64,000 nucleotides of DNA from Chryseotalea sanaruensis (GTDB lineage: Bacteria; Bacteroidota; Bacteroidia; Cytophagales; Cyclobacteriaceae), in assembly GCF_003990915.1 (NCBI RefSeq), contig NZ_BHXQ01000004.1:496001-560000 (forward strand), written 5' to 3'. This document shows positions 17,711-25,800 of this stretch, piece by piece. Every line of letters begins with the position of its first letter. Position 1 is the stretch's first letter. The notes under the pieces are model-generated. The model did no database searches and was not told where the DNA came from. It saw only the letters and a program-made list of their open reading frames with translations. The position numbers were made by a program, and so were the translations under genes.

Positions 17711-18005
17711 GGTTCAAGTTGTGTATACATTCTTTACTCAGAAAAATTAGATAAGTACTACCTTGGCGGCACAGATGATCTTTCCTTGCGTGTACACATC
17801 CACAATCATCCACCAGAATAGAAAATTTACAGCAAAGGGTTTGCCTTGGTTACTGAAACGTAGCATTGTTTGTAAGAATAAAACTTCGGCATTAGCATTG
17901 GAGGGCAAGATTAAATCAATGAAGAGCCAAAAATTTATTGAGCGTCTGCTGTCGGATGAAATATTCCGATTTGATTTTTGTGCATCTTTTGTGCCTGACT
18001 GTTAG
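17711..18005 (+). pseudogene. GIY-YIG nuclease-like gene, frameshifted, running into a tRNA-Asn remnant
   Basis: From 17723 one frame reads VYILYSEKLDKYYLGG, the GIY-YIG/URI signature (YIL...YYLG), then TDDLSLRVHIHNHPPE and a stop at 17819-17821. The second half of the same domain continues in another frame from about 17820: RKFTAKGLPWLLKRSIVCK, then TSALALEGKIKSMKSQKFIE. Skipping a single base at 17819 restores the whole domain, so the gene is broken by a +1 frameshift (or the base is a sequencing error). No good start codon is visible; the frame before VYIL reads GSSC from GGTTCAAG, which recalls a tRNA T arm. The C-terminal frame ends in FVPDC at 18005, inside sequence copied from tRNA-Asn. 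GIY-YIG proteins of this size are stand-alone URI-domain nucleases. Confidence 0.75.
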
Positions 18006-18065
18006 TCAGTCCCGAAATGTCGGGATTGGTTCTCCCGATTCATCGAGACAAGAGGAAGAGCAAAA
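17994..18065 (+). other. Partial, rearranged copy of the 3' half of tRNA-Asn
   Basis: CCTGACTGTTAGTCAG (17994-18009) copies the anticodon arm with one change, TTGGTTC (18026-18032) copies the T arm, and CAAGAGGAAGAGCAAAA (18049-18065) copies the 3' acceptor and flank. Between these blocks, 16-nt hairpins TCCCGAAATGTCGGGA and TCCCGATTCATCGAGA replace the original bases. The 5' half is missing, so it cannot act as a tRNA. Confidence 0.8.
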
Positions 18066-18068
18066 GCA

Positions 18069-18100
18069 AAAGTCCTGACGTAACTGTCAGGGCTTTTTTT
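18069..18100 (+). terminator. Terminator after the tRNA-Asn remnant
   Basis: AAAGTCCTGAC (18069-18079) pairs with GTCAGGGCTTT (18086-18096), one G-U pair, then a T tract. It parallels the terminator that follows the intact tRNA. Confidence 0.75.
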
Positions 18101-18381
18101 GGGCCTAGTTGCGACTATACAATTATTTATCAAAGTTATATAGGTACAACTTTGATAGCATTGATCATCCTGCATTGTAATTCTGCAGCAGACTCCTTTT
18201 TAGTATGAGATCCCTGCTCCATCTCTTAAATTCTAAACTCAACATATACCAACAAGAATTGAACTTTATATTGCATCATCCCTTTTTTTTTAAACCTAAT
18301 TTAAAGTTTGAAGGCGGATATTCCAGTTATACCTGCTGTTAAATTTAGAAAGCAATTTAAAGGTGTAATTAAGGGAAATCC

Positions 18382-19215
18382 ATGGAAAGAATCGAAATAA
18401 GACAAAATGTAGACCACACTCTTTGTGGTTATTGGGTAACGTCATCACATAATGATTTAAAGGGGACTATCTTAGTTTGTCCTGCAATGGGTATAAGTGC
18501 CAAGTTTTACATAAATATGAGTAGCTGGATAGCTGAGCAGGGTTACGCCATTCTTATTCTTGACTACCGAGGTGTCGGCTTGTCCGCGCCAGCAACACTA
18601 AAAAATTTTTCTGCAGATCTTAATGATTGGGTGGCAGATATGGAAATAGCCGCTGGTTGGCTAAAGCACCAACATCCTCAATTACCATGCATATTTTTAG
18701 GACACAGCATAGGAGGTCAGTTATTCGGTTTTATTAATAATAAAGATCTTTTTTCAAATGCAGTGTTTATTGCAACTTCTACGGGTTATTGGTTTGAAAC
18801 AAAAAATAGATGGAAGAATTTCTTACTCTTAAAAACTATTATGCCACTTTCAGTATTCATTTGGGGTTTTATTAATGCTAAATTTTTTAAACAAGGCGAT
18901 AATTATCCAACAGGCGCTGGTATGCAATGGCGTAAATGGTGTATGTCACCGAGCTACTTTGGTACAGAAACATTTAGAGATACAAGTAATTTTTATTCTT
19001 TTGATAAAAAGATAACATCTATTTGGTTTACAGACGATCCTATTGCCAATGCTAAGAATGTTCCCAAGCTGCTCTCATTTTATAAACAAGCTTTTACACA
19101 ATCAATACAACTAATACCCAGTCAATTTAATCTTTCAAAAATTGGGCACACGTCTTTTTTATCAAAAAGAATGAAGGATAAAGTATGGCCTGTGATTGTA
19201 AAACATTTGGACTGA
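18382..19215 (+). CDS. Alpha/beta hydrolase
   Basis: A cytoplasmic alpha/beta-hydrolase-fold protein, 277 residues, no signal peptide. The nucleophile elbow is FLGHSIGG with Ser109. The oxyanion region follows strand 3 (ILVCPAMGISAKFY), and LILDYRGVGLS precedes the first helix. The likely catalytic acid is in SIWFTDDPIAN and the histidine in IGHTSFL near the C-terminus. This architecture is close to the group annotated as predicted alpha/beta hydrolase (COG4757-like). Substrate is unknown. The ATG at 18382 has a purine-rich stretch (AAGGGAAA) 5 nt before it. The gene stands alone downstream of the nuclease cassette. Confidence 0.85.
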   Translation: MERIEIRQNVDHTLCGYWVTSSHNDLKGTILVCPAMGISAKFYINMSSWIAEQGYAILILDYRGVGLSAPATLKNFSADLNDWVADMEIAAGWLKHQHPQLPCIFLGHSIGGQLFGFINNKDLFSNAVFIATSTGYWFETKNRWKNFLLLKTIMPLSVFIWGFINAKFFKQGDNYPTGAGMQWRKWCMSPSYFGTETFRDTSNFYSFDKKITSIWFTDDPIANAKNVPKLLSFYKQAFTQSIQLIPSQFNLSKIGHTSFLSKRMKDKVWPVIVKHLD

Positions 19216-19375
19216 AGTACTACGACAAAATACCGAGTCTATGTTAAACCAGATCACAACTTTAATTCCAAATTTGAGTCTTGAATTAATTTCACTTTAT
19301 TCATCGTAGAATTTACGTATTTCCACTGATGCCTAGATTATTTTATTCAACTACATTGAAGCAAAAATTAAGGTC

Positions 19376-19759
19376 ATGGATGATGTTACCCGCAAGAAGT
19401 TAAACCTGTTGGTGCACCTTGCTAAAATTGATGGAAGATTTGATGAAACTGAAAAAGAAGTATTAGCTAATCTTTTAAGCGATGCAGGACTTTCTGATTC
19501 TCTCGTTACAGATAAAGTTTTACCCGTTGACTTAAATGATTTTAAAGAAGTGCCGACAAAAACCGACATTCTTTATTGGGCATTACGTATCATTAAAGCA
19601 GATGGTATAATTCATCCAGATGAAGCTGCTTATTGTAAAGCCTTGGCTGTTAAACTTAATTATAAATCTGAAGTGGTAGATTATTTCACTAACCATGATT
19701 TGGGCGAACGTGCTGATTTTATTGCTTCTGCTAGATTATTTGCAGCAAAGTCTGTTTGA
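19376..19759 (+). CDS. TerB-like helical protein
   Basis: An all-helical 127-residue protein with the TerB pattern of acidic helix turns: LVHLAKIDGRFDETEKEVLANLL and, repeated in the second half, ALRIIKADGIIHPDEAAYCKALA. The two KxDGxxxxxE motifs form a pseudo-repeat, as in tellurite-resistance TerB and related stress proteins thought to bind metal. No other ter genes are adjacent, so resistance to tellurite is not implied. It precedes the giant kinase on the same strand by about 100 nt. Exact function is unknown. Confidence 0.75.
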   Translation: MDDVTRKKLNLLVHLAKIDGRFDETEKEVLANLLSDAGLSDSLVTDKVLPVDLNDFKEVPTKTDILYWALRIIKADGIIHPDEAAYCKALAVKLNYKSEVVDYFTNHDLGERADFIASARLFAAKSV

Positions 19760-19832
19760 TTGTTTGCGCTTACTACGTATATCTACGTAAGTACTTGCAC
19801 GGCTGTTTGGGATTTTTATAATGGCTAAATTT

Positions 19833-19860
19833 CCTACTGTATTTCTCACGCATCAGTAGG
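19833..19860 (+). promoter_or_regulatory. Inverted repeat immediately upstream of the giant kinase start
   Basis: CCTACTG (19833-19839) and CAGTAGG (19854-19860) form a 7-bp stem with a 14-nt loop. It occupies the ribosome-loading region of the gene starting at 19863, so translational control or an operator is possible. Confidence 0.3.
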
Positions 19861-19862
19861 CC

Positions 19863-22800
19863 ATGAAAACACCGTATCAGCTTCCCGTTTATTTCGATTC
19901 ACATCCTCTACCAATGGTACTATATGATGTACGGGATCTTTCAATAGTAGAAGTCAATAAAGCCGCTGTCAAATCCTTTGGTTATACTAAACGATTCCTG
20001 ACTTCACAGGAAATTACTCAACTGATTAATGATATTGACGCAAACTACCTGAAACTTAAACTTGGTAAAACAAAGAAAAAAGTAGGTGTTTTTATAAATA
20101 CAAAAAGCAAGAGAGAACACTTAGATCTATATCTACATCCGATTAGTGCCAAATCTGGAAACTATGCACTTGCTGAATTTCATGCTAATTCAACTAACAA
20201 TATTGAACATCCTGCTGCCTATGACTTACAGTTTAAGCAAGCAGTAGAAAGCTCGTCAATAGTATCTATTGCTGATGTACGTGGTAACATCACATTTGTC
20301 AATGAAAATTTCGTACGCATCAGTGGATACTCCGAGCAAGAATTACTTGGTAAAAATCATCATCTCATTAACTCTGGGTATCATCCTAAAAGTTTTTGGA
20401 CTGCAATGTGGAAGACCATTTCGAAGGGAGAAAACTGGCGTGCAGAAGTTAAGAATAAAGCGAAGAATGGAACTTACTATTGGGTTGATACTTTTATCAT
20501 GCCACTGGTGGATGAAAAGAGAAGAATTACAGAGTTTCTATCTATTAGAAATGATATTACGAAAAGGAAAGCTGAAGAGGAGAATAATAAATTAATTGCA
20601 GAACGACTAAGTGAGACAATGCAATTTGCCAGAATGGGCACAGCCGAATTGAATCTGGAAACAAATTCACTAGAACTTAGCAGCGAGTTGTTAGAATTGT
20701 TGCAAGAAGATGATACAAATGTTAGGTCAGTATTACTTGATGATTTTCTAAGCCAGTATATTGTGCTAGAAGATATTCCAATAATCTACGAGAAAATAGC
20801 AGCTGGTATTGAGCAAGTAACCACTGGCCCTGATGATTTTGTATTGAACGTAGAATTCAGACTCAATACAGCCAAAGGAAAACTACTTTATATCGATGCC
20901 CAGGGAAGATTTCGTAAAAATGGAATGGCGTTGGGTATTCTTCGGGACATTACTATAAAGCGGCTGGCACAAAAAGAGATGCTGGCTAAAGCTAAGCAAA
21001 TTGAAATGATGCTTGGGGGTATAACAGATGGTTTCTTCGCCACCGACAAGCTATTAAATTTTACGATGATAAGCCCCATTTTTGCGGCCATGGCAAAAAT
21101 GGAAGTTGAAGAAATGCTCGACAAAAATATGCTGGAGTTATTTCCTTTTATGAAAGGTGGTGATTTGGTTAATACATATTTGGAAGTCTTACAAACACAA
21201 AAGTCAGTTCAGTTAGAGCATAGAAACCCCGCAAACCATAATCAGATATTTAATATTAATATTTATCCTAATCCTGAGGGGTTATTCATTTACTACCACG
21301 ACATATCTGTTTCTAAACAGGCAGAGTTAGAGTTGAGGGATACTTACGAACTTTTTAAGCGTTTATCCGCTAATGTGCCGGGCATGATTTATAACTTTTA
21401 TTTAACTGCGGATTTGGAGCCCGTATTTCCCTATGTGAGCAGTGGTTGCGAAAAGTTATTTGGAATTGATAGAAAGGAGTTGATGAAAAATGGCAGTTTA
21501 TTATTTGACTTTATCCATCATGATGACCTTTCCGGTGTAAAGGCATCTATCATTTCTGCTTTTGAGTCTAATGAGCCCTGGGCCTATGAGTTTAGGGTGA
21601 TAAATGGAAACGGAGATATTAAATGGATAGGCGGTAATTCCAACCCTTATATTGAGCGAGATGGCAGTAATTACTGGTATGGATTCATGCAGGATATTAC
21701 GCAGCGAAAGCTTGACGAGTTAAGGATCGCTGAAAGTGAATTAAAGAACCGTTTAATTATTGAAAATAGTGGCGAAGGAATTTTATTCACTGATGCCATG
21801 GGTGGAGTGTTATCTGCTAACCCAGAAGCATGTAGGATTTTTAAAATGACTGAGGAGGAGATTTGTAGGACAGGTAGAGGTGGACTGGTGGCTGAGGATC
21901 AGGATAATTTAAACAGAATTTTGAAGCAAAGAGATGAAGAGCGTTTTTTTAAAGGCGAGATATTGATGAGACGAGGCAATGGCTCTGTTTTTCCTTCGGA
22001 AATTGCTTCACGACTTTTTATAGATCCTAGTGGGGCGCTAAGAGCATCAATTTTAGTGAGGGATATTTCCGATAGAAAGAAGTCCGAGCAGGTAAGAGAA
22101 GAAATTTTAGAACGATTTGAAAAGATTACAAATCATTTGCCGGGATTTATTTTCGAATATATACTTAAACCGGATGGTCAATCCTCCTTCCCTTATGCCA
22201 GCTCAGGCATAGTAGATATTTATAATTTTACTAAAGAAGAAGTTTTAGAAGATGGAGGAAAAATTTTTAAGTCTGTTTATCCGGACGACCTTTCAAGAAT
22301 TTATGACACAATTAAGATTTCCGCTGATAATCTTAGTATTTGGAGTGAAGAATATAGAGTTATATCTACTAATGGCGAAATAAAATGGGTAGAAGGTTAT
22401 GCATCACCTGATAAACTGAGTGATGGTAGTATACAGTGGTATGGATATATAGCAGATGTAACCTCAAGAAAAGAGACTGAGTTTAAATTACAAGAATCGC
22501 AAAACCGTCTTCGCGCTTTCTTTGATAGTAAATTGGATGCCACTATTCTTTTGGATCACAATTATACTATACTGGATTTCAATAAAAAGGCTGTAGATAA
22601 ATCAGGTCTGGTTTTTAACGGAACGCCAAGAAAGAATCAAAGTATTCTTAACTATATCTTACCTGAATCTTCAGATATATTTATAAGCAATTTTAAGCAA
22701 GCTTTAAATGGCGTTGAGAAGGAAGCTGAAGTTGAAGTGTCTTCACCAGAACAAGAACTATCGTGGTGGTTATATAGACACTTACCAATTGTTAATGCTG

Positions 22801-25800
22801 AAGGTAAAGTAATTGGCGTCAGTTTTACTGCTGCCAATATAACAGAAAAGAAAAAGCTTACACTTGAAATCAATAGACTTGCTTTGATTGCAAGCCATAC
22901 CAGCAATGCAGTTATTCTTACTGATGTATTGGGTAATATAACGTGGGTTAATGAGGGTTTCGAAAGAATCTCTGAATTTTCACTGGGTGAGGTAATGGGT
23001 AAAAAACCAGGATCTTTTCTGCAAGGTGAGGAAACAGACAACGCAACTATTGAAAAGATGCGTGCTGGAATTTTAAGCAGAAGAGGCTTTAAGGTTGAGT
23101 TACTTAATTACAGTAAATCAGGTCGAAAATATTGGTTGGATATTGAAGTGTTGCCTATAAAATCAGCTAAGGGAGTGGTTACTGGTTTTATGGCTGTTGA
23201 ATCTGATATTACAAGCTTGAAGAATGCTATTCACGAAATGCAGAAAAGTGAACAGGCATTACAAACCTTTATGGATCATGCACCCATGGTGGCGTTTATT
23301 AAAGATTTGAAAGGTCGCTATAGTTTTTATAATAAAGTTTATCGCGACTTTATGAATGATAAAATATTAAAGCCCGGTTATACGGACTATGATGTTTTTG
23401 ATAAAGATTTTGCAGACTGGTGTAATCAGCGGGACCAGCATGTTGCCAGCACAGGAGAAATGATTCAATTTGAGCATCATGTGAAGGGCGAAACCTTTTT
23501 AGAATATAAATTTCCATTAAAGGACATTGAAGATAAAGTTATAGCGGTCGGTGGCATATCTATTAACATTACTGAAAAACTTGATGCGCAAAGAAAGATA
23601 ACTGAGAATGAGGAAAAACTCCGCACAATAACTGACAATCTTTATGATGGCGTTTTGTACCAATATATAGTAACAGCTCAAGGCGATCTTGAAGGTTTTC
23701 AATACGTTAGTAATGGCGTAAAGGATCTTTTAGAAGTAGCACCAGATGAATTACTTAAAAACCCCACGTTGGCTTTTAGTATGGTTCATCCAGATGATTT
23801 GGGAGGATTATATCAAAAACTTGAATTGTCTAAAACGACTTTGGCTGCTTTCGAATTGGAGTACCGAATCACCACGCCTAGTGGTAAGCTGAAATGGATT
23901 CAAGCCCGAATTAAACCAAGACGATTACCAGATGGCAGAACAATGTGGGATGGTTTGTCTTTAAATATCACAGCCAGGAAAAAACTTGAGCTGGCTGTGC
24001 AAGCCTCAGAAGCAAAATTGCAAAGTATATTCCACACAATGATTAGTGGTCTGATTGTGGTGGACGTTCATGGAGAAATAACTTATGCTAACCAAAGTGC
24101 TACCGATATTTTAACATTGCAGTCAAGCGAAATTGAACATCGCTATTTTTCTTCTACTCTGTGGGAGCAAATTGATGAAAATGGTTCACCTTATCCTACA
24201 GATGAGTTACCATTAGCCAAAGCTTTACGAGATAAGCAACCAGTTACAAATATAGAGCATGGAATTATTGCAGAAGATGGTAAGATAAAGTGGTTAAATG
24301 TAAATGCAGCTCCGCTATTTGATTATAAAGAAAACCTCATTGGTGCAGTAGCTAGTTTTCTTGATATAACGGAGAAGAAAAAAGTTGAGTTTGATTTGAA
24401 GAGTAGCACCAATCGTTTAAAAATTGCAACGAAAACAGCCAGAATGGGTGTTTGGGAATGGAACTTAGAGACCGATGAAACTATTTACGATGAAATGCTT
24501 TATGATCTGATTGGTTTAGAACCGGGCACGCCAATGACTTTTGCTAAGTTTAGCAAATATTTATACGATGATGATCGCGTACGAATTAAAAATGAAATAG
24601 AATCCGCCATAGATAAAAAACTTGAGATTCTTGAAACTACTATGCGTATTATTCATGCAAGTACTGGAGATATTAGACACTTTCTTGTAAGTAGTAGCAT
24701 TGAATACGACAAGAAAGGTAAGGCCATTAGAATGATAGGTGTTGACTACGACATAACCGATAGAGAGCATTATCAGCAAAATTTAAAAAAGATTTATGAT
24801 GAGTTAAATGCTGTTTTGAACGCATCAACAGATGCTACTTTTTTACTCGATCCGGATTTTACCGTAAGAGTTTTTAATAAATCAGCAGAGGTTGCGGTAC
24901 AAGGTGTTTATGATAAGTTAATAGAAGTAGGTGATAATTTTCTTGATTATACACCGCTTTCTTTAATTGATGATTTAAAAGCAAATTTTGCAAAGGCATT
25001 AACAGGTGAAGTGATTTATGTTGAAAGAGAAATTTCGTTTACCAGCACAATATCTTACTGGAATCAGATTCGGTATTTACCTGTTTATGGTAGCGATGGT
25101 ACTATTGTAGGTGTTTCTTTTAATGCTTCAGATATATCGGCTCGTAAAAAGACTGAGCAGGAATTGTTTCAAAGTCAGCGATATTTTGAATCACTCGTTA
25201 ATTCTCAATCCAGTTTTCTAATCAGAACAGATCTTGAGGGCATTTATATTTTTGCCAATAAAATGTTTTACAAGAAGTTTGGCTATTTACCGGATAAACT
25301 TATAGGTACAAATGCATTAGACACAATTCTTAAGATTGATCATGAAGCTTGTTCTTTGGTAATAGAAAAATGTATTAAGTCTCCAGGCGTAGTATTTCCG
25401 GTAACATTAAGAAAGCCAAATCCTTTAGGTGGGTTCTTTTGGACAGAGTGGGAGTTTGTTGCACTGCAAGACGAACAAGGAAATCCTGTTTCAATACAAT
25501 GCGTAGGACTGGACGCTACCGAACGCATGCAAAGTAAATTTGAATTGGAGAGAGTCAATAATAGGTTAATGTTGGCTACTCATTCCGCAGAAATGGGTAT
25601 ATGGGAATGGGATATACAAAGCAATACGATTGTATGGGATCATCAACAATACGAAATCTTTGGTGTATCTGATTATCACGAAATTAGTTTTAAGCTTTTC
25701 ATGAGTCTCATTCATGAAGATGATAGAACAATAGTAGAGGATGCATTAAACAGATGCTTACAACAAAATGACAACTTTGATACATTATTCAGAATTCAAA

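Noticed and set aside
18017..18208. Open frame of 63 codons across the tRNA remnant and its terminator
   Set aside because: It is composed of tRNA-derived and hairpin sequence and shows no protein-like pattern.
19376..19759. Tellurite-resistance operon
   Set aside because: Only a TerB-like protein is present; no terA, terC, terD or related genes are nearby.
20269..20595. Second-frame 108-codon stretch inside the giant kinase gene
   Set aside because: It lies wholly inside an intact PAS-coding region and has no family signature.
23004..23033. Photoactive LOV domain in the giant kinase (PAS 9)
   Set aside because: The FLQG/TD context is LOV-like but the flavin-binding cysteine is absent, so blue-light sensing is not supported.
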